Assembly: GCF_008329985.2 (NCBI RefSeq)
Contig: NZ_CP038437.2
Coordinates: 2,666,001-2,730,000 of the forward strand
DNA from: Halomonas binhaiensis
GTDB lineage: Bacteria > Pseudomonadota > Gammaproteobacteria > Pseudomonadales > Halomonadaceae
DNA length: 64,000 nucleotides
Reading direction: 5' to 3'
This document shows, one piece after another, positions 17,121-27,037 of the stretch. The stretch's first letter is position 1, and each line of letters starts with the position of its first letter. The notes beneath the pieces are model-generated. The model did no database searches. It was not told where the DNA came from and saw nothing but the letters and a program-made list of their open reading frames with translations. The position numbers and the translations under genes were made by a program.

Positions 17121-17972
17121 TCAGGGCAGGCTGGGCGCCTGATACCGTCCAACCGTCACTCTTTCATTCCCCGCCAGATCCAGCAGGCTTTTGACATCCG
17201 CATAATCACTGGCTTCCAGCAGTTCACGTACGACAGGACCCTGCTGATAGCCATGCTCCACCAGCAGCCATCCATTCGGCACCAGATGACACTGCGCACC
17301 TTGCGCAATACGTCGCAGGTCAGCAAGCCCTCCGTCGGCAGCGACCAATGCAGAAGACGGTTCGAAGCGCACATCACCCTGACCGAGATGAGGGTCCGCT
17401 ACATCAATATAGGGGGGGTTGGAGACAATCAGCTCGAAATTTTCGGTATCGCTCAGTGCGGCAAACCAGTCACTAACGCGAAACACTGCCTGCAGTCCAT
17501 GACGCTTGGCATTGCGGGTTGCCAACGCCACGGCTTCGGGTGAAAGGTCCAGCCCTTCAACGCGCCAGCCTGGGCGCTCACTGGCAAACGCCAAAGCGAT
17601 GGCGCCGGTGCCGGTGCCGAGGTCCAGCAAGGCTCCTGTCGCCGTCTCTGCACGAGCCAGAGCGGCCTCCACAAGTGTTTCCGTATCCGGGCGTGGAATC
17701 AGAGTGGCACGGGAGGTCTCCAGCGCCAGTCCCCAGAACTCCCGCTCACCGGTCAGGTAGGCAACAGGCTGGCCTTCGGCACGGGCCCCCACCAAGGCCT
17801 CGAAACGCGCCCTGGCCAACACATCCATCGTGCGATCACCCCATGTGTAGAGCCAGGTTCGATCGACCTCCAGCACATGGGTCGCAATGACTTCCGCATC
17901 AAGCCGTGGCGTCTCCGAGCCTGCCTGCTGCAGGCGCGCTGCCGCCCGGGCCAACAGCACATCGATGCGCAT
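17121..17972 (-). CDS. prmC: Release-factor glutamine methyltransferase PrmC (HemK)
   Basis: A 283-residue SAM-dependent methyltransferase that N5-methylates the glutamine of the GGQ motif in release factors. The SAM-binding LDLGTGTGAIALA stretch is near residues 116-128 and the catalytic NPPY is at about 185-188. The start overlaps the prfA stop by one base (TGATG), the standard coupled arrangement with its substrate gene. Confidence 0.95.
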   Translation of the reverse strand: MRIDVLLARAAARLQQAGSETPRLDAEVIATHVLEVDRTWLYTWGDRTMDVLARARFEALVGARAEGQPVAYLTGEREFWGLALETSRATLIPRPDTETLVEAALARAETATGALLDLGTGTGAIALAFASERPGWRVEGLDLSPEAVALATRNAKRHGLQAVFRVSDWFAALSDTENFELIVSNPPYIDVADPHLGQGDVRFEPSSALVAADGGLADLRRIAQGAQCHLVPNGWLLVEHGYQQGPVVRELLEASDYADVKSLLDLAGNERVTVGRYQAPSLP

Positions 17973-19063
17973 CAGACCTCCTGCTGCAACGCTGCCAGCT
18001 GTTCGGCCTGGAACTCATGGATCAACGGTTCGATGACTTCATCCAGGCCATCGCCGGTGATGACTTCAGAAAGCTTGTACAGCGTCAGGTTGATGCGGTG
18101 ATCTGTTACCCGGCCCTGAGGGAAGTTGTAGGTACGGATACGCTCGCTGCGATCACCTGAGCCAACCAGAGAGCGGCGCGCATCGGCCTGCTCCTGACGC
18201 TGACTGTCCTGGGCCGCCTGCTTGAGGCGAGCCGCCAGCAACGACATTGCCTTGGCCCGGTTCTTGTGCTGGCTGCGCTCTTCCTGGCATTCCACCACGA
18301 CTCCGGTAGGCAGGTGGGTAATACGAATCGCCGAATCGGTCGTGTTGACGTGCTGGCCTCCAGCCCCACTGGAACGGAAGGTATCCACACGCAGGTCGGA
18401 AGGATTGATATCCACGTCTGTGACTTCATCTGCTTCCGGCATCACCGCCACCGTACAGGCAGAGGTATGGATACGGCCCTGGGACTCAGTCGCCGGTACT
18501 CGCTGGACACGATGAGCTCCGGACTCGAACTTGAGTCGGGCATAAGCCCCATCGCCCTTGACCCGAGAAATGATCTCTTTGTAGCCGCCTTGCTCACCGT
18601 GACTGGCACTGACCACCTCGACCTTCCAGCCCTGATTTTCAGCATAACGGGAATACATGCGGAACAGATCACCGGCAAACAGCGCAGCCTCGTCGCCTCC
18701 CGTTCCTGCACGTACCTCAAGGAAGACATTACGCCCATCATCAGGATCCTTGGGAACCAGCAGGCGCTTGAGCTCGCTATCCAGGGCTTCCAGACGCTCC
18801 TTGCCCTCTTCACGTTCCAGCTGGGCTAGTTCACGCATTTCTACATCCGCGTCCTCTGCCATCAGCTCCGCCGTCGCGATGTCTTCCTCGACGTTCCGAT
18901 ACTGGCGCCATGTCTCGACCAGCGATTCGAGCTCGGAATACTCGCGTGAATAATCACGAAACCGTGCCTGCTCAGAAATGACATCAGGATCTGACAGCAG
19001 TGCAGCAAGTTCTTCGAAACGCTCGACGAAGGCATCAAGACGCTGACGCAGGGAAGCTTTCAT
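17972..19063 (-). CDS. prfA: Peptide chain release factor 1
   Basis: A 363-residue RF1 that terminates translation at UAA and UAG. It has the GGQ peptidyl-hydrolysis motif at residues 235-237 and the PAT stop-codon-reading tripeptide at 190-192 ([14 protein letters not shown]). The position in hemA-prfA-prmC is conserved in gammaproteobacteria. The 114-bp spacer to hemA carries a small tandem repeat. Confidence 0.96.
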   Translation of the reverse strand: MKASLRQRLDAFVERFEELAALLSDPDVISEQARFRDYSREYSELESLVETWRQYRNVEEDIATAELMAEDADVEMRELAQLEREEGKERLEALDSELKRLLVPKDPDDGRNVFLEVRAGTGGDEAALFAGDLFRMYSRYAENQGWKVEVVSASHGEQGGYKEIISRVKGDGAYARLKFESGAHRVQRVPATESQGRIHTSACTVAVMPEADEVTDVDINPSDLRVDTFRSSGAGGQHVNTTDSAIRITHLPTGVVVECQEERSQHKNRAKAMSLLAARLKQAAQDSQRQEQADARRSLVGSGDRSERIRTYNFPQGRVTDHRINLTLYKLSEVITGDGLDEVIEPLIHEFQAEQLAALQQEV

Positions 19064-19103
19064 CGGTATATCCTTGAATTCTGGTTAGAAAGGCGACGCA
19101 ACA

Positions 19104-19151
19104 CAGGTTTGTGGCAAAGCAGGTTCGTGGCAAAGCAGGTTCGTGGCAAAG
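19104..19151. repeat. 16-bp tandem repeat, three copies, between hemA and prfA
   Basis: CAGGTTTGTGGCAAAG once, then CAGGTTCGTGGCAAAG twice, with a further CAG after. It lies wholly in the intercistronic spacer on the prfA leader side. Confidence 0.85.
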
Positions 19152-19177
19152 CAGCTTACTTAAGGAGATGAGTTTCC

Positions 19178-20443
19178 CTAATGTTCGCGCTCATCGTCGC
19201 CAAGCAATAGCTCAGCGGCTGCATCAAGCAGCTCCTGACGCTCTTGCGCAGCAGCGCTACGCAAGGACAGGGTGGGCTGATGGAGCAGACGATTGGTCAA
19301 CTGGTGAGCCAGACGCTGAATGACTTTCTCTGGTGCCTCGCCATTGGCCAGGCGCGCCAGAGCCTGCTGTTCGGCCTCGTTGCGTAGAACATCGCCCTTG
19401 GCCCGCACTTCCCGAATGACATCGCCGGCACTGCGGATACGGCGCTCTTGAAACCAGTGAGCGACGCCACTTTCGATCAATGCCTCGGCCTGGTTGGCTG
19501 CGACCTGGCGATGACGTCGGTTCTCTTCGATGACCTCTTGCAGGTCATCGACGGTATACAGAAATACATCACCCAATTCGCTGACCTCAGGCTCGATATC
19601 CCGCGGCACGGCGATATCGACCATGAACACCGGGCGATGGCGACGACGCTTGAGCGCGCGCTCGACCATCCCCTTGCCGAGGATGGGCAGAGGTGCCGCT
19701 GTAGAAGAAATGACAATATCGGCCTCTTCCAGCGCCACCGGAATGCCATCCAGAGAAATGGCCTGACCGTTGAACTCTTCCGCCAGCTGGCTGGCTCGTT
19801 CCTTGGTGCGGTTGGCGACAGTGATGGTCTTGACGCCTGCCTCATGGAGATGGCGGGCAACCAGCTCGATCGTTTCCCCGGCTCCGATCAACAAGGCACG
19901 GGCCTTGGAGAAATCATCGAAGATGCGGCTAGCCAGGCTGACCGCTGCATAAGCCACCGAGACAGGATTCTTGCCAATGCTCGTCTCGGTACGTACCTGC
20001 TTGGCCACAGCAAAGGTATGCTGGAACAGGCGCTCCAGCTCACCGCCGAGTCCTTTGGCCGTGCGAGCAGCCTGATAGGCATCCTTGATCTGACCCAGAA
20101 TCTGAGGCTCACCGAGGACCATGGAGTCCAGTCCCACCGCTACACGCATCAGGTGTCGTGCGGCTTCTCCGTCGACATAGTGATAGGCGCAAGAAAGCAG
20201 TTCTTCCGGCGGCAAGGCATGAAAGCGCCCCAGCCAATCCAGAACGTCGCGCTCACCGGCTTCATCAGTGACACAATACAATTCGGTGCGATTGCAGGTA
20301 GACAGCACGGCTGCCTCTCGCACTCTGGGCAAGGCACGGAGCTCTTTCAGCGCAATATCGAGCTGCGAAGGACCAAAGGCCACTTTCTCGCGCACCTCGA
20401 CGGCAGCGGTACGATGGTTGATGCCAAGGGCAAGCAGGGTCAT
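19178..20443 (-). CDS. hemA: Glutamyl-tRNA reductase
   Basis: A 421-residue enzyme that reduces glutamyl-tRNA to glutamate-1-semialdehyde, the first committed step of C5 haem synthesis. The catalytic cysteine is Cys50 in STCNRTELYC. An NADP-binding core follows (LLIGAGETIELVARHL), then the dimerisation domain at the C-terminus. It begins a minus-strand operon with prfA and prmC. The 289-bp region 20444-20732 before the divergent TPR lipoprotein gene should contain both promoters; I did not find convincing promoter boxes in it. Confidence 0.95.
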   Translation of the reverse strand: MTLLALGINHRTAAVEVREKVAFGPSQLDIALKELRALPRVREAAVLSTCNRTELYCVTDEAGERDVLDWLGRFHALPPEELLSCAYHYVDGEAARHLMRVAVGLDSMVLGEPQILGQIKDAYQAARTAKGLGGELERLFQHTFAVAKQVRTETSIGKNPVSVAYAAVSLASRIFDDFSKARALLIGAGETIELVARHLHEAGVKTITVANRTKERASQLAEEFNGQAISLDGIPVALEEADIVISSTAAPLPILGKGMVERALKRRRHRPVFMVDIAVPRDIEPEVSELGDVFLYTVDDLQEVIEENRRHRQVAANQAEALIESGVAHWFQERRIRSAGDVIREVRAKGDVLRNEAEQQALARLANGEAPEKVIQRLAHQLTNRLLHQPTLSLRSAAAQERQELLDAAAELLLGDDEREH

Positions 20444-20732
20444 GCGTTAGACGTCTTCACCAGATAATGGCTGGGATGGTACCTTTTCTTGAGCAGGCTC
20501 CACTCCGCAAAGGCGACATATTCTAGCATATGAATTGCTGAACACCTGAGCCTTGATGCTCTTTACGTCATCATGCGACATCTCTGTATATCGCTTTCAA
20601 CTTTGCTGCACCCGCTCAAGCCGCTATGCTGACGGCTGTTTCCAATGTAATGCCGATCACAGAATGCCATAGCGTCTCGATCGCTACATTCTACATCACG
20701 CTGATCGCTCCGACTGACATGATGAGGCCTGC

Positions 20733-22487
20733 ATGCCCAGTAACACGCGCATTCGACAGCTGACGGGCCCCCTGACTTCCCTGACGCTCGCTGCCTTGCT
20801 CTGCGGCTGCCAGGGCCTATCCATTTCCTCCGCTGATGCTCAACCCAAGGATCCAATGGTGAACGCGCCGCCTATCACCAGAGGACTGGATGCCGAAGGC
20901 CTTTCTCTCCTGTTGACGGCAGAAATGGCCGGGCAGCGTGGTGACTTCCGACGAGCGACAGAAGGCTATCTAAAAGCTGCAGAGCGCTACCATTCTCCGG
21001 CATTGGTAAAACGTGCCACATTCGCCGCCCGCTTCACCGATGATCCCGAATTGCTTGAGCGGGCAGCACGCCGCTGGCAAACCCTTGCCCCTGAAACCAC
21101 TGCAGCGGCAGAACTGTTGGGTTCCCTGGCATCGATTCGCGGTGACTGGAGCGAGGCCCTGCAGCAGAAGATCATTGCAATTGATGCGCGCGAACGCAGC
21201 GATATCACTCGCTTTGTTGATACCGCTCTCGCCTCTGGAGCGGACCCAAGCGCCATGGACAGCATTCTGCGCGAAGCGCTGGTATCACCTCCCGCCAGCA
21301 AGCCTGTACGGCTCGATCTCGAACTGGCGCTATCTCTGACCGAAACAGCCCAGGGCCAGTTGAAGAACGCCCAACAGCGCCTGGCGCGCCTGGGCAAGAC
21401 CGCTGACGACATGCCCCAGCGCTGGCTGGCCACCTCGCGCCTGAACCTAGAACAAGACAACCCACAGGCAGCACGTCAGGCAGCGAAGCGTGGTCTCGAC
21501 CTGGCGCCGCAAGACGCCCTCTTTCTCTTGCTGCTGGCCCAGGCCGATATCCGCATGGGTAACCTCGCAGCCGCTGAGAAAAGTACCGATGCCCTGCTCG
21601 CCGAGCGGGGTGATACACCCGAGCTCAGGATAGGCCTGGCCCGTCTTTATTTCAGTGAGGGACACACCGCACCGGTCAAACATCTGCTGCTACCTCTGGT
21701 CGGCGACCCCGATGCTCCCAGCGCGACCTATCTGTTGCTGGCCTCCATCGCGGAAGAAGAAGGTGATATCGACAACGCCCTCCTCTATTACCGTCAAGTA
21801 CCCGAAGGCCCGAACTACCTGCTTTCCCGTCAGGCAGCTTCGCTCATGCTGACCGCCGACGGGCGCTTGCAGGACGCCCGAGACTTCCTGCGCTCGGAAC
21901 GCCAGCACCATGATGAATCCTATACCGGACTGGTGATTATCGAGGCTCAACTGCTCGACGACGAGGGACTTGGCGAAGATGCTGACACGCTGCTTGAGCG
22001 TGAGCTGGCACGCACCCCCGAGGACAGCGACCTGCGCTACTTCTATGCCATGCGAGCCTGGCAGAATGGCGACATGGATACTTCGGAGAGCGAACTTCGC
22101 CGACTGGTCGAGCAAGAACCGGACAATGCCACTGCCCTCAACGCACTCGGTTATACCCTTGCCGATTCAGGCTCGCCAGATGAGCTTGATGAAGCAGAAG
22201 CCTTGATCCAGAGAGCCTACAAGCTGGATCCTCAGAGCGCCGCCATCCAGGATAGCCTCGGCTGGGTTGCCTATCGTCGAGGCGACCTGACCACCGCTCT
22301 ACGTTGGATCGAGCAGGCCTGGAACACCCTTCCTGACCAGGAAGTGGCTGCCCACCTGATTGAAGTCTTGTGGGACCTGGGACAACACGAACGCGCCCAA
22401 GAAATTCTCGGCGTGGCACGCGAGCAGTTCCCGAACCATCCTTATATAGATGAATTGCTGGAACGACGCCCCGAGATCACCCCTTGA
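20733..22487 (+). CDS. TPR-repeat lipoprotein upstream of lolB
   Basis: A 584-residue protein with a lipoprotein signal (hydrophobic stretch ending LLCGC, lipidated Cys about 26). The rest is a long run of TPR-like helical pairs, for example ALNALGYTLADSG and IQDSLGWVAYRRGDL near the C-terminus. TGAGG before the ATG supports the start. Proteins of this type commonly precede lolB in gammaproteobacteria and are annotated only as tetratricopeptide proteins. It is probably an envelope scaffold at the outer or inner membrane; the partner is unknown. Confidence 0.85.
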   Translation: MPSNTRIRQLTGPLTSLTLAALLCGCQGLSISSADAQPKDPMVNAPPITRGLDAEGLSLLLTAEMAGQRGDFRRATEGYLKAAERYHSPALVKRATFAARFTDDPELLERAARRWQTLAPETTAAAELLGSLASIRGDWSEALQQKIIAIDARERSDITRFVDTALASGADPSAMDSILREALVSPPASKPVRLDLELALSLTETAQGQLKNAQQRLARLGKTADDMPQRWLATSRLNLEQDNPQAARQAAKRGLDLAPQDALFLLLLAQADIRMGNLAAAEKSTDALLAERGDTPELRIGLARLYFSEGHTAPVKHLLLPLVGDPDAPSATYLLLASIAEEEGDIDNALLYYRQVPEGPNYLLSRQAASLMLTADGRLQDARDFLRSERQHHDESYTGLVIIEAQLLDDEGLGEDADTLLERELARTPEDSDLRYFYAMRAWQNGDMDTSESELRRLVEQEPDNATALNALGYTLADSGSPDELDEAEALIQRAYKLDPQSAAIQDSLGWVAYRRGDLTTALRWIEQAWNTLPDQEVAAHLIEVLWDLGQHERAQEILGVAREQFPNHPYIDELLERRPEITP

Positions 22488-22507
22488 GCGACCATCGCTC
22501 CTGATAT

Positions 22508-22575
22508 ATAGCTGCTTTATGTGTAATAGCTGCCCTGTATGTAAATAGTTGCTCTGCATATAAATAGCTGCTCGG
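22508..22575. repeat. Imperfect 18-19-bp tandem repeat before lolB
   Basis: Four units beginning ATAGCTGC or ATAGTTGC start near 22508, 22526, 22545 and 22564. They fill most of the 110-bp spacer between the TPR gene and lolB. Confidence 0.75.
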
Positions 22576-22597
22576 CCTGACTGACAAGGATTGTGAC

Positions 22598-23218
22598 ATG
22601 ATCAAGACGCTACGACTTTCTGCTGCTGCCCTGTGTATCTCCGTGCTAGCAGGCTGTGCCGCACCAGCTGCGACCAACAAGGCTGCCACTGAGCGCACTG
22701 CCGGCCTGTGGGAACAGCAAATGGCAGAGGTCAAGGCTTTCGACTCCTGGACCTTGACCGGAAAGGTGGGTTTGCGAACGCCCGAAGAAACCAATAGCGC
22801 CAACCTCGACTGGCTACAGACACCTTATTATTACCGTCTGCTCGTCACGGGTCCGCTTGGTGCCGGTCGCAGCACCCTGGAAGGTCGCGAGGGTCGTTTC
22901 TCATTGACCAACAGCGAAGGCCGCTTCGAGGCCGAAACGCCGGAAGCCCTGATGGAACAGCGACTCGGCTGGTCATTGCCGGTATCCCAGCTGACGACAT
23001 GGGTTCGTGGCCTGCCCGTGGAAGGACAGCCTCATACTTCCACCGAGGATAACCTTGGCTTCCCCGCCACGCTGTCCCAGGATGGATGGAAGATCGATTA
23101 CCGTGGCTGGATGAATGTGGATGGCGTCTGGCTGCCTAACCGCATGGTCATGACCTACGGTGACATTCGAGCCACTCTGGTGGTCAATCAATGGCAAGCA
23201 GGCGAAGGCAGCGAATAA
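22598..23218 (+). CDS. lolB: Outer-membrane lipoprotein receptor LolB
   Basis: A 206-residue lipoprotein with lipobox VLAGC (Cys20) and a typical LolB body starting WTLTGKVGLRTPEETNSA. LolB takes lipoproteins from the periplasmic carrier LolA and inserts them into the outer membrane. AAGGA lies eight bases before the ATG. It is located directly upstream of ispE, the conserved neighbour. Confidence 0.93.
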   Translation: MIKTLRLSAAALCISVLAGCAAPAATNKAATERTAGLWEQQMAEVKAFDSWTLTGKVGLRTPEETNSANLDWLQTPYYYRLLVTGPLGAGRSTLEGREGRFSLTNSEGRFEAETPEALMEQRLGWSLPVSQLTTWVRGLPVEGQPHTSTEDNLGFPATLSQDGWKIDYRGWMNVDGVWLPNRMVMTYGDIRATLVVNQWQAGEGSE

Positions 23219-23222
23219 GTCC

Positions 23223-24155
23223 ATGTCCACGCCTGTACATGCCACTGCGCCAGGAAAGGATGAGTCGGCCTCTATGTTGTCCAGCCACCAGTCCGATGTA
23301 GATGGCTTCACCCTGCCAGCTCCAGCGAAGCTGAACAGGATGCTGCATATCATCGGACGCCGCGACGACGGCTATCATGAGCTGCAAACCCTGTTCCAGT
23401 TCCTTGACCATGGTGACAGCCTGCATTTCTACCTGCGTAACGATGACAGCATCGTGCTGCACGGAGACCTGGAGGGCGTCAAGCCACAAGACAACCTTGT
23501 CTATCGTGCTGCCGCCCTGCTTCAGAGAGTCTCTGGCTCGCGCCAGGGCGTGACGATCCGTATGGACAAGCGACTTCCCGTGGGAGGCGGCCTCGGCGGA
23601 GGCAGCAGCGATGCCGCTTCTACCCTGGCAGGACTCAATGCCCTGTGGCATCTGGGGCTTTCCAATGAGAAGCTGGCCGAGCTGGGGCTGACCCTGGGTG
23701 CCGATGTTCCCGTGTTCGTCCGCGGATATGCAGCCTGGGCTGAAGGCATTGGTGAACACCTGACCCCAGTGGAACTGGACTCCTCCTGGTTCGTGGTTGT
23801 TCACCCTGGAGTATCCGTCTCGACACCTGAAGTATTCAATGCTCCAGAATTGACACGAGACAGCCCCCCTATTACCATGGCGCGCGCACTCAAGGGGGGA
23901 GCGTCGAACTGGCGCAATGATTGCGAGCCAACTGTCAGGCAGCGTTACCCTGAAGTGGCCCATGCTCTGGAGTGGCTGAAAGCCCGGGCGCCGTCCATGT
24001 TGACGGGCACCGGTGCTTGTGTCTTTGCCACTCTAGGCAGCGAGTCTGGAGCCCGACGCTTGATGAGCGAGCTCGAAGCAGCCCATCCCGGCTGGCATGC
24101 TTTCATCGCGCAGGGTCTTAATCGTTCTCCTCTCTTGGACGCCCTGAATGCCTAG
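23223..24155 (+). CDS. ispE: 4-diphosphocytidyl-2-C-methyl-D-erythritol kinase
   Basis: A GHMP kinase of 310 residues from the ATG at 23223 (a later ATG at 23274 is also possible). It phosphorylates CDP-methylerythritol in the MEP isoprenoid pathway. Recognisable parts are LPAPAKLN at the N-terminus and the ATP-binding loop PVGGGLGGGSSDAASTL. About 33 residues precede the PAPAKLN motif, longer than usual, which argues for the later start. The gene follows the lolB stop by a few bases. Confidence 0.92.
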   Translation: MSTPVHATAPGKDESASMLSSHQSDVDGFTLPAPAKLNRMLHIIGRRDDGYHELQTLFQFLDHGDSLHFYLRNDDSIVLHGDLEGVKPQDNLVYRAAALLQRVSGSRQGVTIRMDKRLPVGGGLGGGSSDAASTLAGLNALWHLGLSNEKLAELGLTLGADVPVFVRGYAAWAEGIGEHLTPVELDSSWFVVVHPGVSVSTPEVFNAPELTRDSPPITMARALKGGASNWRNDCEPTVRQRYPEVAHALEWLKARAPSMLTGTGACVFATLGSESGARRLMSELEAAHPGWHAFIAQGLNRSPLLDALNA

Positions 24156-24230
24156 TACCGTCTATATATGCATTGTCTATCATAGAGGCTTGCTTCATAT
24201 GGATGGAAACTAGCGGAACGGCGTCATTGC

Positions 24231-24305
24231 TGGGGTATCGCCAAGTGGTAAGGCACCGGTTTTTGGTATCGGCATTCGGAGGTTCGAATCCTCCTACCCC
24301 AGCCA
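24231..24305 (+). tRNA. tRNA-Gln (anticodon TTG)
   Basis: A 75-nt cloverleaf with encoded CCA. Acceptor arm TGGGGTA pairs with TACCCCA. The anticodon stem CCGGT/ATCGG encloses loop TTTTGGT, with anticodon TTG at 24263-24265, and the T loop is GGTTCGAATCC. Located between ispE and prs, a common gammaproteobacterial position. Confidence 0.96.
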
Positions 24306-24363
24306 ACTTTCTTCTGGGCCCTTTAGCCCACTCCGAAGATCAACACAGCAAAGGTGGCTGCGC

Positions 24364-25305
24364 GTGTCAAAATTGATGGTTTTCGCCGGGAATGCCAACC
24401 CCGAACTCGCCCGAAAGGTCGCCGAGAGCCTGGATAGCAGACTGGGCAACGCTACGGTCGGTCAATTCAGCGACGGCGAAATCGCGGTAGAGATCAACGA
24501 GAACGTGCGCGGCAAGGACGTCTTCGTCCTGCAGTCCACCTGTGCACCGACCAATGATAACCTGCTGGAATTGATCCTGATGGTTGATGCTCTGCGTCGC
24601 GCTTCTGCGACCCGCATCACCGCCGTGGTTCCCTACTTCGGCTACGCTCGTCAGGACCGTCGTGTGCGCTCTGCTCGCGTACCGATTTCCGCCAAGATCG
24701 TTGCCGACATGATGGTCAAGGCAGGTGTCGATCGCGTCATGACCATGGACCTGCATGCGGATCAGATCCAGGGCTTCTTCGATGTGCCGGTAGACAACGT
24801 CTATGGCTCACCGATCCTGCTTGATGACATCGAGCGTCAGAATTACGACGATCTGGTCGTGGTATCACCAGACGTTGGCGGCGTGGTTCGTGCCCGGGCC
24901 ATTGCCAAGCAACTCAACGTGGATCTCGCCATCATCGACAAGCGTCGCCCCCAGGCCAACCAGGCCCAGGTGATGCATATCATCGGCGATATCCAGGACC
25001 GCACCTGCGTGGTGGTAGACGACATGATCGATACTGCCGGCACCCTGTGCAAGGCTGGCGAAGCGCTCAAGGAGCACGGCGCCAAGCGTGTGGTGGCCTA
25101 CGCCACTCACCCGATTCTGTCGGGTCCGGCGGTGGACAACATCACCAACTCCGTACTGGATGAAGTGGTCGTCACCGATACCATTCCGCTGTCTGACGAA
25201 GCCCGTCGCAGTGGTCGTATCCGCCAGCTCAGCGTATCTGGCCTGATTGCTGAAGCGATCCGTCGTGTCAGCAACGAAGAATCCGTCAGCGCGATGTTCC
25301 ACTGA
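24364..25305 (+). CDS. prs: Ribose-phosphate pyrophosphokinase
   Basis: A 313-residue PRPP synthetase making the ribose donor for nucleotides, histidine, tryptophan and NAD. The N-terminus [15 protein letters not shown], the catalytic-flap region and [11 protein letters not shown] are visible, and the PRPP-binding loop is [13 protein letters not shown]. The start is a GTG with AAAGGTGG seven bases upstream. Confidence 0.96.
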   Translation: MSKLMVFAGNANPELARKVAESLDSRLGNATVGQFSDGEIAVEINENVRGKDVFVLQSTCAPTNDNLLELILMVDALRRASATRITAVVPYFGYARQDRRVRSARVPISAKIVADMMVKAGVDRVMTMDLHADQIQGFFDVPVDNVYGSPILLDDIERQNYDDLVVVSPDVGGVVRARAIAKQLNVDLAIIDKRRPQANQAQVMHIIGDIQDRTCVVVDDMIDTAGTLCKAGEALKEHGAKRVVAYATHPILSGPAVDNITNSVLDEVVVTDTIPLSDEARRSGRIRQLSVSGLIAEAIRRVSNEESVSAMFH

Positions 25306-25434
25306 TCCCTTGGCGGGGAATCCCCCGCGGGAACGGGAAAAGAACAACATCGTGCCGGTAAGCACCCCAGGTTCACCCGGGGTTATATGGAACCACCAGA
25401 CGTCTGGTCGCGGGCTCTGGTGACTTCCTGACTT

Positions 25435-25466
25435 GAAAGCATCGGCATTTCGCCGTGCTTTTGTTA
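25435..25466 (+). terminator. Terminator-like hairpin between prs and rplY
   Basis: AAAGCATCGGC and GCCGTGCTTT pair around an ATTTC loop with one bulged base and are followed by TTTTGTT. It lies 19 bp before the rplY start. A GC-rich hairpin without T-run (25313-25328) also follows prs. Confidence 0.5.
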
Positions 25467-25482
25467 GCCAAGAGGCAATTTC

Positions 25483-26148
25483 ATGTCTGATTACAACATC
25501 ACAGCCAGCGTTCGTAACGACCTGGGGAAAGGTGCGAGCCGCCGCCTGCGTCGTGCGAACCAGCAAGTCCCGGCCATCATCTACGGTGGTACCGAGGCTC
25601 CCCAGTCCATCGCTGTGGACAAGTCCGCTTTCTACAAAGCTCTGGAAGACGAGGCGTTCTTCTCCTCCGTCATCACCCTGAGCGTGGAAGGCAAGACTCA
25701 GCAAGTCGTTCTTCGTGACCTGCAGCGTCACCCCTACAAGCCGCTGGTGACCCACGCTGACTTCCTGCGCGTCGACGCCACTCACGAAATCACCATGCGC
25801 GTCCCGCTGCACATCGTGGGCCAGGATGATTCCAAGGCGATCAAGGAACAGGACGGCGAACTCCATCAGTTGGCCTCAGAAATCGAAGTCAGCTGCCTGC
25901 CGAAGGACCTGCCCGATTACCTCGAAGCTGATATCTCCGGCCTGGAGTTGGGTGCTGCCCTGCACCTGTCAGACATCAAGGTACCGGCTGGCGTGACCAT
26001 CGTTGAGCTGACTCATGGTGAAGACCATGACCAGGCCATCGCTAACGTCACCAAGGCCAAGGTCGCTGGCGAAGCTGAAGACGGCGAAGCTGGTGAAGCT
26101 GGCGAAGCCAGTAGCGAAGAAGACAAAGGTGAAGAAAGCGCCGAGTAA
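25483..26148 (+). CDS. rplY: 50S ribosomal protein L25 / general stress protein Ctc
   Basis: A 221-residue two-domain L25 (Ctc type): an N-terminal 5S-rRNA-binding L25 domain ([20 protein letters not shown]), a C-terminal beta domain, and a strongly acidic Glu/Ala/Gly tail (about the last 25 residues). It binds 5S rRNA in the large subunit. AGAGG precedes the ATG. prs-rplY-pth-ychF is a conserved order. Confidence 0.95.
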   Translation: MSDYNITASVRNDLGKGASRRLRRANQQVPAIIYGGTEAPQSIAVDKSAFYKALEDEAFFSSVITLSVEGKTQQVVLRDLQRHPYKPLVTHADFLRVDATHEITMRVPLHIVGQDDSKAIKEQDGELHQLASEIEVSCLPKDLPDYLEADISGLELGAALHLSDIKVPAGVTIVELTHGEDHDQAIANVTKAKVAGEAEDGEAGEAGEASSEEDKGEESAE

Positions 26149-26167
26149 TCGCGCCGACTTTATCCTG

Positions 26168-26197
26168 GAGGGGCCACCACGGTGGCCCCTTTGCTTT
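26168..26197 (+). terminator. Rho-independent terminator after rplY
   Basis: A 10-bp stem AGGGGCCACC / GGTGGCCCCT (26169-26178 with 26181-26190) with a 2-base AC between the arms, then TTTGCTTT. Confidence 0.88.
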
Positions 26198-26364
26198 GGC
26201 GTGATACTTCTAGCCAACCATGCTTTCTTGAGCCAACAGAGCCCTTTCCCCAGCATCTCCAAGGGCCTGTTCGAAGAGCGGGCGGGCCATCGAGCCCAGG
26301 CGCTATCGAACAGCCCCCAGGGTTCTGGGCAAAGTGCTCATTTTCACTGATGGGAGTTGTTGCG

Positions 26365-26949
26365 ATGACCAGGATCAAGGCGCTGATCGGCTTGGCCAAC
26401 CCAGGAGAAGAATACGCAGCGACCCGACACAATGCGGGAGCCTGGTTGGCCGAGGAAGTCGCTCGCCAGGCCGGCACCAGCCTGCGCCCGGAGAAGAAGT
26501 TTCTTGGTCTGTATGCCAAGGCTGTCATCGACGGACAGGACCTGCATCTGCTCATCCCCACTACGTACATGAACCGCTCCGGCGGTGCCGTGGCAGCCTT
26601 GGCCAATTTCTACAAGATTGCCCCGGATGAAATGCTCATCGCCCATGACGAGCTCGACCTGTCACCGGGCACCGCTCGCTACAAGCAGGGAGGCGGCCAT
26701 GGCGGGCATAATGGCCTGCGCGACATCATCAGTGCCTTGGGCAATGACAAGTCCTTCCATCGAGCGCGCATCGGTATCGGTCACCCCGGCAATGCAGCAA
26801 TGGTCGTCAACTACGTGCTGGGCCGCCCCGGCAAAAGCGAGCGTGATGCCATCGATCAGGCAATAACAGAATGCCTTGCCACTCTGCCCCAGGCACTGGC
26901 AGGCGACTGGGCCAAGGCCATGAATCGTCTTCACAGCTTCTCGGTGTGA
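26365..26949 (+). CDS. pth: Peptidyl-tRNA hydrolase
   Basis: A 194-residue enzyme that releases peptides from prematurely dissociated peptidyl-tRNA. Motifs are [19 protein letters not shown] (catalytic His22), [17 protein letters not shown] and GHNGLRD. The ATG at 26365 was chosen because TGGGAG lies upstream and the product then matches the family length; the frame is open over 61 further codons that overlap the rplY terminator. Confidence 0.95.
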   Translation: MTRIKALIGLANPGEEYAATRHNAGAWLAEEVARQAGTSLRPEKKFLGLYAKAVIDGQDLHLLIPTTYMNRSGGAVAALANFYKIAPDEMLIAHDELDLSPGTARYKQGGGHGGHNGLRDIISALGNDKSFHRARIGIGHPGNAAMVVNYVLGRPGKSERDAIDQAITECLATLPQALAGDWAKAMNRLHSFSV

Positions 26950-27037
26950 ATTCTTCACTCGTTCAAACCGCTTCTCGGTGTGGCTGGTGACGGGTAAAAT
27001 CACGCCCCAGACTTTATTTTTTATTCAGGACACTTCC

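Noticed and set aside
24865..25866. Long minus-strand frame across prs and rplY
   Set aside because: It is a shadow of two highly conserved plus-strand genes.
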